Below are positions 36,714 to 45,087 of a stretch of 64,000 nucleotides of DNA, one piece after another; position 1 is the stretch's first letter, and each line of letters starts with the position of its first letter. Below the pieces are notes generated by a model. It had not been told where the DNA came from and ran no database searches. It was given only the letters and a program-made list of their open reading frames with translations. The translations under genes were made by a program, and so were the position numbers. Source of the stretch: Tolypothrix sp. PCC 7712. Lineage in GTDB: Bacteria > Cyanobacteriota > Cyanobacteriia > Cyanobacteriales > Nostocaceae. The stretch lies in NCBI RefSeq assembly GCF_025860405.1, contig NZ_CP063785.1, positions 6,201,390 to 6,265,389 on the forward strand, read 5' to 3'.

Positions 36714-37520
36714 ATGAGTGAATATACAGAAGAAATATGTGACAAAAAATTGTTATCTGCGATAGAACCAAAGGTCTATATTGTGGGTGCAGGGCCGGGA
36801 GACCCAGATTTATTAACGGTTAAAGCACAAAAGCTGCTGGCTGTAGCAGATGTAATATTATTTGCCGACTCTTTAGTACCCGAGCAAATATTGCATCTTT
36901 GTCGCCCAGAAGCAGAAATTATTCGGACTGCCAATAAAACTTTAGAAGAGATTGTGCCGTTAATGATAGAAAGAGTGCGATCGCATAAATCTGTCGTTCG
37001 TCTCCATTCTGGCGATCCTAGTCTCTACAGCGCTACTCAAGAGCAAATGCAGCTGTTAAAAGCAGCAGAAATCCCTTTTGAAGTCATCCCCGGTGTTAGC
37101 GCCTTTCAAGCTGCAGCCGCCAAACTGCAAGTAGAATTGACTGTTCCCAACTTAGTACAAACGATTATTTTGTCGCGCATTAGCGGCCGTACAGAAGTCC
37201 CCGCCACTGAAGAACTAGCAACCCTAGCAGCACACCAAGCTAGTCTGTGCTTATATTTGAGTGCGCGCCATGTAGAAACAGCCCAAGCCAAATTATTAGA
37301 ACACTACCCAGCCGACACCCCAGTAGCGATTTGCTTTCGCATCGGCTGGCCAGATGAAAAAATTCGGGTTGTTCCCCTCACCGAGATGGCTGACTGTACC
37401 CAGAAAGAGCAGTTGATGCGTACCACACTGTATGTAATTAGTCCAGCACTTTTACAAGCAACAGCGCGATCGCGTTTATATCATCCTGAACATAATCATC
37501 TGTTTCGCTCGTCGCATTAA
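36714..37520 (+). CDS. cobM: Precorrin-4 C11-methyltransferase
   Basis: A 268-residue SAM-dependent tetrapyrrole methylase that methylates C11 of precorrin-4 in cobalamin synthesis. The glycine-rich VYIVGAGPGDPDLLTVKAQ opening, LVPEQIL, LHSGDPSLYSA, the EVIPGVSAFQAAAA loop and a C-terminal LYVISPALL fit CobM/CbiF. The first 20 residues are extra and an internal start is possible, but none is clearly better. It is read alone; no riboswitch was seen before it. Together with the uptake locus at 9-16 kb, the organism appears both to make and to import corrinoids. Confidence 0.92.
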   Translation: MSEYTEEICDKKLLSAIEPKVYIVGAGPGDPDLLTVKAQKLLAVADVILFADSLVPEQILHLCRPEAEIIRTANKTLEEIVPLMIERVRSHKSVVRLHSGDPSLYSATQEQMQLLKAAEIPFEVIPGVSAFQAAAAKLQVELTVPNLVQTIILSRISGRTEVPATEELATLAAHQASLCLYLSARHVETAQAKLLEHYPADTPVAICFRIGWPDEKIRVVPLTEMADCTQKEQLMRTTLYVISPALLQATARSRLYHPEHNHLFRSSH

Positions 37521-37525
37521 TAATT

Positions 37526-37707
37526 ATGGGGCATGGGGCATGGGGCATTGGGCATTGGGCATTGGGTAATCGGTAATTGGTAATGGGTAATGGGAATCTC
37601 TCCCTCATCCTCCTCATCTCCTTTCCATCTCTACGCTTCGGTAAAATTAATCTGGAAATTGCCAACTTTTTTCACTCTTGTACAGACGCGATTCATCGCG
37701 TCTCTCC
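37526..37707. repeat. Tandem repeats and dispersed palindrome
   Basis: GGGGCATGGGGCATTGGGCATT units and GGTAATTGGTAATGGG units fill 37526-37600; the palindrome GACGCGATTCATCGCGTC is at 37686-37703. Confidence 0.8.
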
Positions 37708-37744
37708 GTCTTTTTGACCTTTAACTAATTTCAATCTGAAATTT

Positions 37745-38104
37745 TTGACTATGCCATTAATTAAAGTACAAACTTCTGTTGCTGCACCGGAAAGAACTGA
37801 AATTGAAAGCTTGCTGAAAAGCTTATCTGCTAAGTTAGCCAAGCATTTAGGCAAACCCGAATCTTATGTAATGACAGCTTTTGAGCCAGATGTGCCTATG
37901 ACTTTTGCTGGTACAACAGACCCAGTTTGTTACATTGAAATTAAAAGTATCGGTACTATGAAACCTGACCAAACAGCGACGATGAGTCAGGATTTCTGTC
38001 AGCAGATTAACCAAGCTTTAGGCGTAGCTAAAAATCGGATTTATATAGAATTTGCAGATGCTAAAGGTGCTATGTGGGGTTGGAATGGCTCAACCTTTGG
38101 GTAA
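37745..38104 (+). CDS. MIF/tautomerase-superfamily protein
   Basis: A 119-residue member of the phenylpyruvate tautomerase / MIF group. Pro at residue 3 or next to the start (MPLIKVQTS) is the catalytic base after Met removal; the repeated beta-alpha-beta units with CYIEIKSIG and NRIYIEFADAKGAMWGWNGSTFG complete the fold. Probably a trimer. The natural substrate in cyanobacteria is unknown; keto-enol tautomerase activity is expected. Confidence 0.88.
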   Translation: MTMPLIKVQTSVAAPERTEIESLLKSLSAKLAKHLGKPESYVMTAFEPDVPMTFAGTTDPVCYIEIKSIGTMKPDQTATMSQDFCQQINQALGVAKNRIYIEFADAKGAMWGWNGSTFG

Positions 38105-38183
38105 GGTTTTGTAGGGGAAGGGGGAAGGGGTAATGGGTAATTGGTAATAGGAATTTCTCCCTTTATCCCCCTCATCTCCCTCA

Positions 38184-39092
38184 TCAGGGAATGTTAACAG
38201 AGCGCAACAATCGCTCAACAACAGTTCTGGCGCTGCGTCCTCCCCTGGGGATGAGGCGATGACAAAGAACGTGAGGAACGAGAAATTTTACATCATCGGG
38301 AATGGCGTAATCACGTCCTAAAATAAAAGCGAGGGCTTGGGTAGCTTTTTGTAAAGCGACTGTACCGCGAGGGCTGACACCGAGAGAAATTTCTTCATCC
38401 TGTCTTGTCGCCCGCACTAAGTCCAGAATGTATTGCTGTAAAGGTGTTTCCACTCTTACCTGAGAACAGAGTTGCCGTAATTGAGCTATTTCTTCTAGGG
38501 TAATGCAAGGTTGTAAATCAGCTACCTTGATACCATCCGTCAGGTTTTGCAGCATTTGGAGTTCTTCTGTCTCTGAAGGATAGCCTAAACTCAAAGACAG
38601 CATAAATCTATCCATCTGCGCTTCAGGTAGCGGAAAAGTCCCTTGATACTCAACTGGGTTTTGGGTAGCAATGACAAAAAAAGGTGTGGGAACAGCACGA
38701 GAAACACCATCAACTGTTACCTGATGTTCTTCCATCACTTCTAACAAAGCTGACTGAGTTCGGGGTGTAGCACGGTTGATTTCGTCAGCTAGCAAAATGT
38801 TGGCAAATATAGGCCCAGGTAGAAAGGTAAATTCGCCGCTTTTGGGGTTCCAAATGTTTGTACCAGTAATATCAGTAGGTAATAAATCGGGGGTACATTG
38901 TAGCCTTTGAAACTTACCGTCAAGCGATCGCGCTAATGATTTAGCTAGCAGGGTCTTACCAACACCAGGAACATCTTCTAATAAAGCATGACCACCGCCA
39001 AGGATGGCGACTAGTACCAAACGTATTGCTTCGGTTTTACCAACGATGGTACGAGACAGATTATGTGTTAAAGCCTCAAGTTTTTCTCTCAT
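38184..39092 (-). CDS. MoxR-family AAA+ ATPase
   Basis: A 302-residue chaperone-like ATPase. Walker A EDVPGVGKT is near residues 39-47, Walker B NILLADEINRATPRTQSALLEVMEE is next, sensor 1 is FVIATQNPVEYQGTFPLPEAQMDRF and the C-terminal lid has SPRGTVALQKATQALAF and YAIPDDVKFL. MoxR proteins usually act with vWA-domain partners to insert cofactors or assemble complexes. No vWA gene is adjacent, although the distant Ro60 protein carries one (no link implied). Confidence 0.92.
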   Translation of the reverse strand: MREKLEALTHNLSRTIVGKTEAIRLVLVAILGGGHALLEDVPGVGKTLLAKSLARSLDGKFQRLQCTPDLLPTDITGTNIWNPKSGEFTFLPGPIFANILLADEINRATPRTQSALLEVMEEHQVTVDGVSRAVPTPFFVIATQNPVEYQGTFPLPEAQMDRFMLSLSLGYPSETEELQMLQNLTDGIKVADLQPCITLEEIAQLRQLCSQVRVETPLQQYILDLVRATRQDEEISLGVSPRGTVALQKATQALAFILGRDYAIPDDVKFLVPHVLCHRLIPRGGRSARTVVERLLRSVNIP

Positions 39093-39227
39093 GCACCACG
39101 GGATTGGGGGTTGGGGATTGGGTACTGGGGATTGGGCAATTCAATTTTGGATTGAGTTTAAATCTAAAATCCAAAATCTAAAATCTAAAATTCCCAGTCC
39201 CTAGTATTCCCACCCAGCAATCACAAT

Positions 39228-40376
39228 TCAACATTCCGAGAGCAAAACTTCTTTCGCCACATGACAATCGAGCTGAATTTGTGTTTTTAAGGCTTCGAGA
39301 GAGTCAAATTTTTGTTCTGGTCGTAAAAATTGTACTAGCTGTACAGCCAGCTTTTTGCCGTACAAATCTCCAGACCAATCAAATAAATGGACTTCCACAG
39401 ATATATGAGTACCATCAACTGTGGGGCGATTACCTATATTCATTACGCCTAATATTGTTGGTGTTTGAGTATCTGCTGTCTCATCAAGCATCAACACGCG
39501 GACAGCATAAACACCTAGGCGAGGTAAAAACTTGTCTTTTGGTAATTGCAAGTTAGCAGTGGGAAAACCAATCGTTCTGCCCAGTTTTTGTCCTTGAATT
39601 ACCACACCAAAAAGAGTGTATGGTCTTCCCAAAAGGAAATTCGCGCTTTTGACATCGCCATTTTCTAAGGCCTGGCGAATTAATGAAGTACTAATTGGTG
39701 GTGCTTGGGTAGGAGGATTACTAGGGCAATTACTTTCTGCTGTCAATTGATCGCTACCTACATAGGTTTCTAAAGTAACGATTGTGACAGGAATATTATA
39801 TTTGGCGGCGAGTAGTTTTAAATCCTCAGCTGTGCCAGCGCGCTGTTTACCAAAACAAAAATCTTGTCCCACGCTAAGTTGCTGGCATCGCAGTTTTTGT
39901 ACGAGAATTTTTTCTACAAACTCTTCTGGAGAGAGAGACGATAATTCTTTATCAAAGGGTAATAGTACCAGCTGTTCTATTCCCAGCGATCGCAATTGTT
40001 CCACTTTTTCATCAAGTGGTGTTAACAAAGCACGGGGTTGACCTGAGAAAAATTCCTGTGGATGGGGATGAAATGTCACAACAGTAGAGTATATATGCTC
40101 ATTTGTTGTAGCTGTAGTGTTTCCTGGCTGGGATGCAGGATTTGTGAAATCATGAAGTGAGCGTTCTGGTAAATTGCCCTCATCTTGCACAAACTTTTGA
40201 TCGCACGCAGTCCCTGTAACTGCTCTTTTTGCTTGCTGCAAAACTGGCTGGATGACTCTTTGATGACCAAGGTGCATACCATCAAATTTGCCAAGCGCAA
40301 CAGCAGTTGGTGTTAGCAGTTCTTCACTCGAAGAACCAACCCACACGGAACACCCATTTTGAGACAAATTTAGCAC
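39228..40376 (-). CDS. ribF: Bifunctional riboflavin kinase / FAD synthetase
   Basis: Makes FMN and FAD from riboflavin. The N-terminal nucleotidyl-transferase domain has ALGKFDGMHLGHQRVI and VTFHPHPQEFF, and SLIRQAL ends it. The C-terminal kinase domain has RTIGFPTANL, GVMNIGNRPTV and VEVHLFDWSGDLYG. At 382 residues it is longer than the common 300-330 because of an insertion around residues 55-95 (acidic, Thr/Asn-rich) and a second small one near 215. The insertions keep the frame and should be surface loops. Confidence 0.94.
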   Translation of the reverse strand: MLNLSQNGCSVWVGSSSEELLTPTAVALGKFDGMHLGHQRVIQPVLQQAKRAVTGTACDQKFVQDEGNLPERSLHDFTNPASQPGNTTATTNEHIYSTVVTFHPHPQEFFSGQPRALLTPLDEKVEQLRSLGIEQLVLLPFDKELSSLSPEEFVEKILVQKLRCQQLSVGQDFCFGKQRAGTAEDLKLLAAKYNIPVTIVTLETYVGSDQLTAESNCPSNPPTQAPPISTSLIRQALENGDVKSANFLLGRPYTLFGVVIQGQKLGRTIGFPTANLQLPKDKFLPRLGVYAVRVLMLDETADTQTPTILGVMNIGNRPTVDGTHISVEVHLFDWSGDLYGKKLAVQLVQFLRPEQKFDSLEALKTQIQLDCHVAKEVLLSEC

Positions 40377-40678
40377 GTGGATTCTGGGATTTTAGGTTTA
40401 TTGAGCTATCAGCTACAAGTTCCCCTATAGGTAACTTAACTGACTGGGAGGGCACCCTTGACGCACATCCCGCGACTCCACAGAGTTTTCATCTGGAGCG
40501 TTTTCGCTCTGAATTTAACCGCTTGTGGGAGCAGCCACGGCGTTATTACCACCCTTTGGCTAATAGCCAAAGCATACCCTACAGGCAGCAACTAATTAGG
40601 GTGTTTTGTGCTGTTTCTCAGCTTGATTTATCTTTGCTGAGTCCAGAGAACCCTACACCACAGTTAAAGAGGCTTTAG
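40307..40678 (+). CDS. Doubtful small ORF overlapping the ribF start
   Basis: A 123-codon frame with Arg/Trp-rich content (LERFRSEFNRLWEQPRRYYHPL). The first 70 bases run antisense to the ribF start. The latter two thirds look protein-like, but no family is recognised and no ribosome site is clear. It could be a real small gene with a later non-ATG start, or chance. Confidence 0.3.
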   Translation: MVLAVLHSKNQPTRNTHFETNLARGFWDFRFIELSATSSPIGNLTDWEGTLDAHPATPQSFHLERFRSEFNRLWEQPRRYYHPLANSQSIPYRQQLIRVFCAVSQLDLSLLSPENPTPQLKRL

Positions 40679-40849
40679 CTAAACTTTTGGGTTTTAGCAA
40701 GTATTGTACCTGCTCGTCCCTTGAGGCAGCTAGTCTATGGGCATTTGTGCTTCCCTGGTTAGCTCGCAAAGCGTGTTCTCCAGTTTTTGCAGTTTACCGT
40801 AAGAGTCACCTCTCCTGCTGAGAGCTTCTCTTCACCAATCTAATACCAT

Positions 40850-40892
40850 TTTGGATTTTAGATTTTAGATTTTAGATTTTAGATTTTAGATT
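40850..40892. repeat. Heptamer tandem repeat (GATTTTA)n
   Basis: Five direct units of GATTTTA after a TTTTGGA variant. Similar blocks occur at 39160-39192 (reverse) and 62475-62505. The rest of the interval from 40679 to 40974 has nothing recognised. Confidence 0.8.
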
Positions 40893-40974
40893 GGGAATTT
40901 GTGTATCCATCTGTCGCCATGATTTGTCCAAGGGGGAAAAATCGCAGATTTTGCGATCGCTGCGACTACAAACT

Positions 40975-41871
40975 TTAGGCAGATAAGTTCCCGACAGGGC
41001 AAGATTCTGATATGGTCGCAGAAACAGGAACATGAAGTACCATGCCTTCCCGTGCCATCACTGCACCTGCAAATTCCTCACCCGCTTGATTTCCCACATT
41101 ATCTAGAAATTCATCGTTATGCGCGGGGTCATGATGGAAAATTGCTAGGGTCTTGACATGAGCAGCTTTGGCTATTTTCACCGCTTCTTGCCAGGTGGAA
41201 TGTCCCCAGCCAATTCTCGGCGATGTTGGTGAATGGTATTCTTCATTGGTATAGGTACAATCGTATATTAAGATATCAGCATTACGCGCTAGCCAGAGGA
41301 CGTTTTCGTCCAGTCTGTCAGGAAAATGTTCAGTATCAGTAATATAAGCAGCAGCGCCATCACGCCAGTTAACTCGATATCCCACGGCTTCACCAGGGTG
41401 ATTTAATGGTGCTGTTTCTACAGTAATGTCATTAATGTGTATTGGTTGCCCTGCAGTAATGTCACAAAAATTTAAATTTGCCTGCATAATTTGCAAAGGC
41501 ACAGGAAAATTGGGATGGAGCATTTGGTCATTTAGGCGCTGTTCGATAGTGGAACCATCGGGAGCAATTGCGCCATAAATCTTAAAATGGTTTCCCTTGA
41601 TAAAACCTGGTGCAAAGAACGGAAATCCTTGCATGTGATCCCAGTGGGAATGGGTAAAAAATAGATGACCTTCTAACGGCATTTGGCGCAACAAAGATTG
41701 CCCCAATACATGAAGTCCTGTTCCACCATCGAAAATTAAGCGTTTACCGCCCACTTGCATTTCAACGCAAGGGGTATTACCGCCATAACGCACTGTGTGT
41801 GGCCCGGGACTGGGGATGCTGCCGCGAACGCCCCAAAATTGCACGGTAAATTGGTTCTCTAACCTAGACAT
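40975..41871 (-). CDS. MBL-fold metal-dependent hydrolase
   Basis: A 298-residue beta-lactamase-fold protein. The metal motif HSHWDH (THSHWDHMQGFPFF) is near residue 75, further ligands are in LNHPGEAVGY, ITDTEH and IFHHDPAHNDEF. The opening FWGVRGSIPSPGP is typical of a group near PhnP / cyclic-nucleotide phosphodiesterases. ATG 41871 is preferred over a TTG at 41904. Likely a phosphodiesterase; the substrate is unknown. Confidence 0.88.
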   Translation of the reverse strand: MSRLENQFTVQFWGVRGSIPSPGPHTVRYGGNTPCVEMQVGGKRLIFDGGTGLHVLGQSLLRQMPLEGHLFFTHSHWDHMQGFPFFAPGFIKGNHFKIYGAIAPDGSTIEQRLNDQMLHPNFPVPLQIMQANLNFCDITAGQPIHINDITVETAPLNHPGEAVGYRVNWRDGAAAYITDTEHFPDRLDENVLWLARNADILIYDCTYTNEEYHSPTSPRIGWGHSTWQEAVKIAKAAHVKTLAIFHHDPAHNDEFLDNVGNQAGEEFAGAVMAREGMVLHVPVSATISESCPVGNLSA

Positions 41872-42166
41872 GGGTGTTGCTTTCTGGACTGAGCGTGCGA
41901 TCAATAAAACAAATTGTTACTTATGTTTGTTAAGTTTATGCAGTCTTACCATTTTGGCAGAGGGGAATTTCTTGGTAAAACAGCATACCCTTTTTTCGGC
42001 AGGTTTTTTCAACCAGAGTGAGAGATAACAAAGCCAAAGCTTAAAGTACTTTGGGCTTACATGTAGCAGTGAGATCAACAGCGTTTCTACTTTATAGCTT
42101 AAATTTGTCGATCATGTTTTAACTCATTGCTGAAAGTTACAAATTTTTCCTCAAATACCAAAGTTT

Positions 42167-42964
42167 TTACGTAAATTTAAATTCCCATTCTGATAATTGC
42201 TGTAATCCTGTTGCGTAAGTAAGATTGTATTGTAATGGAGTAATGCTAATGTGGTTTTTACGGATAACATGTACATCTATAGGGATGTGTTGAGGCAAAT
42301 TTAAGCCTTCTGGTGGTTCTACTTCTTCCAAAACCTCACCTGTTAACCAGTAATAGGTTTTACCACGCGGATCGACTCGCTTGTCAAATACATCCACGTA
42401 GCGCCGCACTCCCTGGCGCGTGATTGTGACTCCTGCAATTTCTTCCCATTTGACTGGAGGAACGTTAACATTGAGCAACATTAACTCTGGTAGGGGTTTG
42501 GCTGCTAGTTGTGCTACTAGCTGTTGGGCAAAGTGAGCCGCAGTTTGAAATTCTTTAGAAGTATGGCTAGCAAGGCTGAAAGCAATGCTAGGAATCCCTT
42601 CAATTATTCCTTCCATAGCCGCAGACACAGTCCCAGAATAGAGAATTTCTGTGCCCAAATTTGCCCCTTGATTAATGCCAGAAAGCACCAAATCTGGGGG
42701 TGTGTCTAACAAAGCCCAAAGCGCTAATTTGACGCAATCTGAAGGAGTGCCATCACAAGCCCAAGCTTTAACTGTGGGATGAAAAATTGACTCCACAATT
42801 TCCGCGCGAATTGGTTGGTGTAAAGTCAATCCATGCCCAGTTGCCGATCGCTCTCGGTCGGGGCATACTACAGTCACTTCATGACCTGCCTGTGCCAAGC
42901 AGTTGGCCAGGGTACGAATACCCAAGGCAGAAATTCCGTCATCATTGCTAATGAGTAATTTCAT
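42167..42964 (-). CDS. surE: 5'/3'-nucleotidase SurE
   Basis: A 265-residue metal-dependent nucleotidase that dephosphorylates nucleoside monophosphates. The N-terminal ISNDDGISALGIRTLA (metal Asp pair), VVCPDRERSATGHGLTLH, LVLSGINQGANLGTEILYSGTVSAAMEG and LLNVNVPP are family signatures. The length is normal for cyanobacterial SurE. Read alone. Confidence 0.95.
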   Translation of the reverse strand: MKLLISNDDGISALGIRTLANCLAQAGHEVTVVCPDRERSATGHGLTLHQPIRAEIVESIFHPTVKAWACDGTPSDCVKLALWALLDTPPDLVLSGINQGANLGTEILYSGTVSAAMEGIIEGIPSIAFSLASHTSKEFQTAAHFAQQLVAQLAAKPLPELMLLNVNVPPVKWEEIAGVTITRQGVRRYVDVFDKRVDPRGKTYYWLTGEVLEEVEPPEGLNLPQHIPIDVHVIRKNHISITPLQYNLTYATGLQQLSEWEFKFT

Positions 42965-43078
42965 CGTTATTGGTCATTAGTCGTTGGTCATTAGTCATTA
43001 GTTATTTGTTATCTGACATTTGTCAATGTCGAGCGTCACAAATAGCAGGCAAAAAAACATCCTCACACACCAAATCCC

Positions 43079-43192
43079 TTTTAGGGACTTGCAACTAAAA
43101 AAATCAATCGCTTTAGGGAGCAGAGGCGGAAGAATACAATTATGGTCTTCGCGGTGAAAAATGAATAATTTAATTTCTGGAAGTCCCTTAAA
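43079..43192. repeat. Inverted-repeat element, family D (fuller copy)
   Basis: Ends TTTTAGGGACTTGCAACTAA and TTAATTTCTGGAAGTCCCTT are inverted relatives. The middle contains GGGAGCAGAGGCGG. Similar ends at 15608-15715, near 27705-27737 and 54470-54575. The surrounding interval (42965-43475) otherwise has GTCATTAGTCGTTGGTCATT repeats and CAAATGA repeats. Confidence 0.55.
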
Positions 43193-43475
43193 CTGGTAAA
43201 CAGAGGTTTGGACTAAAGAAGTATGAAGTGTAAAGGATGAAGTAATGGCTGCTAGGCATCTGCCTTACCCACAAGTGCGGTGAAAGATCAAATTTTTGAT
43301 ATTCCTACCTCCTCTGGGAATGAGTAGGATAATTTCAGACTTTATACTTTAGCCTTCAACCTTCCTTTAACCCTTACCTTTGGCCTGTTAAGGTCATATT
43401 ACTAAGCCGATTGGTGATTTGTACCAACTTCTGGAACTAATGACCAATGACAAATGACAAATGACTAACTAACTA

Positions 43476-44468
43476 ATGACTAGCAATTTAGAGGCTCAAC
43501 TTTTAGCACTACGGCAGGAAGGAGAAAAAGCGATCGCAGCCGCTGATACCTTAGAACGCCTAGAAGAACTCAGAGTAGGTTATCTGGGTAAGAAGGGGCA
43601 ACTTGGGGCACTGTTGCGAAGTATGGGGCAGATGAGTGCAGAGGAACGTCCTAAAATTGGGGCGATCGCTAATACAGTGAAAGAATCCCTGCAAAATAGT
43701 TTAGACAAGCAGCGCACTGCCCTAGAAGCTGCTCAAATTCAAGCCCAGTTAGAGGCTGAAACTCTGGATGTCACAATGCCGGGAATTTACAGTCCCCAAG
43801 GTCGCATTCATCCTCTAAATGGTATCATCGACCGCGCCCTGGATATCTTTGTCGGCATGGGTTACACGGTGGCTCAAGGGCCAGAGATGGAAACAGATTA
43901 TTACAATTTTGAGGCGCTGAATACTCCCCCTGACCATCCCGCCCGTGATATGCAGGATACCTTCTACCTGCCAGATGGCAATCTTCTGCGTACTCATACC
44001 TCTTCAGTGCAAATTCGTTATATGGAATCTGAAGAACCACCCATTCGGGTTGTGGCCCCTGGGCGAGTTTATCGCCGCGATAACGTAGATGCTACTCACT
44101 CAGCAGTTTTCCATCAAATCGAGTTGCTAGCCATTGATGAGGGACTGACATTTACAGACCTCAAGGGTGTAATTAAGGTATTTTTACAAGCAATGTTTGG
44201 CGATTTGCCAATTCGCTTCCGCGCTAGCTATTTCCCCTTTACAGAACCCTCCGCCGAAGTGGATTTGCAATGGAATGGTCGTTGGCTGGAAGTTATGGGT
44301 TGCGGTATGGTCGATCCAAATGTGATGAAATCTGTAGGTTATGACCCAGAAATTTATACTGGGTTTGCGGCTGGTTTCGGTGTCGAACGGTTTGCGATGG
44401 TTCTGCACCAAATCGATGATATTCGGCGCTTATATGCCAGCGATTTGCGCTTTTTAAGACAATTTTAA
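43476..44468 (+). CDS. pheS: Phenylalanyl-tRNA synthetase alpha subunit
   Basis: Class II synthetase subunit that, with PheT, charges tRNA-Phe. The N-terminal 85 residues form the coiled-coil arm that holds tRNA; the catalytic core has HPLNGIIDRALDIFVGMGY, the motif 2 region RVYRRDNVDATHSAVFHQIE and the motif 3 GFAAGFGVERFAMVLH. 330 residues is normal. PheT is not adjacent, as is usual in cyanobacteria. A terminator follows. Confidence 0.97.
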   Translation: MTSNLEAQLLALRQEGEKAIAAADTLERLEELRVGYLGKKGQLGALLRSMGQMSAEERPKIGAIANTVKESLQNSLDKQRTALEAAQIQAQLEAETLDVTMPGIYSPQGRIHPLNGIIDRALDIFVGMGYTVAQGPEMETDYYNFEALNTPPDHPARDMQDTFYLPDGNLLRTHTSSVQIRYMESEEPPIRVVAPGRVYRRDNVDATHSAVFHQIELLAIDEGLTFTDLKGVIKVFLQAMFGDLPIRFRASYFPFTEPSAEVDLQWNGRWLEVMGCGMVDPNVMKSVGYDPEIYTGFAAGFGVERFAMVLHQIDDIRRLYASDLRFLRQF

Positions 44469-44483
44469 ATGATGTAATTAGAC

Positions 44484-44526
44484 CGCTTGTACAGGTGAAA
44501 ATACTTCCCATACAAGCGTTTTATTT
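44484..44526 (+). terminator. Intrinsic terminator after pheS
   Basis: Arms CGCTTGTA and TACAAGCG (44484-44491 and 44511-44518) then TTTTATTT. Confidence 0.8.
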
Positions 44527-44567
44527 AATACTGAGCCACATAAAGGAGACCAACAAAGGTAATACTA

Positions 44568-44783
44568 ATGACTCAAGTATCGAGATTTGATGACATTCTT
44601 GAAAGCATCGAAGAATTGTCAGCAGATGAACAAGCAACACTCATTGATCTGATCCGCCATCGGCTGGCAGAAAAACGACGTTCTGAAATTGCGGTTAATA
44701 TCGCTCAAGCTCAGGTAGAATACGAAACTGGTAAGGTTTTTCGTGGCAACCTGACTCAAATTATGGATGAGTTAAGCAAATGA
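44568..44783 (+). CDS. Antitoxin of a type II module
   Basis: A 71-residue acidic protein with helices DDILESIEELSADEQATLIDLIRHRL and a short C-terminal tail. It precedes and overlaps (ATGA) the RelE-like toxin gene, the standard antitoxin-first order. No clear ribbon-helix-helix or AbrB motif, so DNA binding is uncertain. An AAAGGAG site lies about 20 bases upstream. Confidence 0.75.
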   Translation: MTQVSRFDDILESIEELSADEQATLIDLIRHRLAEKRRSEIAVNIAQAQVEYETGKVFRGNLTQIMDELSK

Positions 44784-45064
44784 AAACTCTGGTTTTGACA
44801 TCATCGTTTAAACGAGCATTTAAGCGATTGGTGCGACGACAACCAGAATTACAAGAGCGAATTCAAGAACGGTTGGCACTTTTAACAATTGATCCATTTG
44901 ATCCACTATTGCAGACCCATAAGCTCAAAGGCAAGTTGTCTGGAGCTTGGGCTTGTTCAGTGGAGTATGATTGTCGCATTGTTTTTAACTTTGTGGAAAA
45001 TCCAGAGTCTGGTGAAGAGGAAATATTGCTAATTGATATAGGCACTCATGATGAAGTCTATTGA
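44780..45064 (+). CDS. RelE/YafQ-like toxin
   Basis: A 94-residue basic protein of the RelE/ParE fold. Features: TSSFKRAFKRLVRRQPELQERIQERL, KLKGKLSGAWACSVEYDCRIVF and LIDIGTHDEVY. The C-terminal GTHDEVY resembles the catalytic-tail His of YafQ-type mRNA interferases. It should cut ribosome-bound mRNA when freed from the antitoxin. Translation is coupled to the antitoxin by the four-base overlap. Confidence 0.82.
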   Translation: MKTLVLTSSFKRAFKRLVRRQPELQERIQERLALLTIDPFDPLLQTHKLKGKLSGAWACSVEYDCRIVFNFVENPESGEEEILLIDIGTHDEVY

Positions 45065-45087
45065 GTTGGAATAATGACGAATTAGAA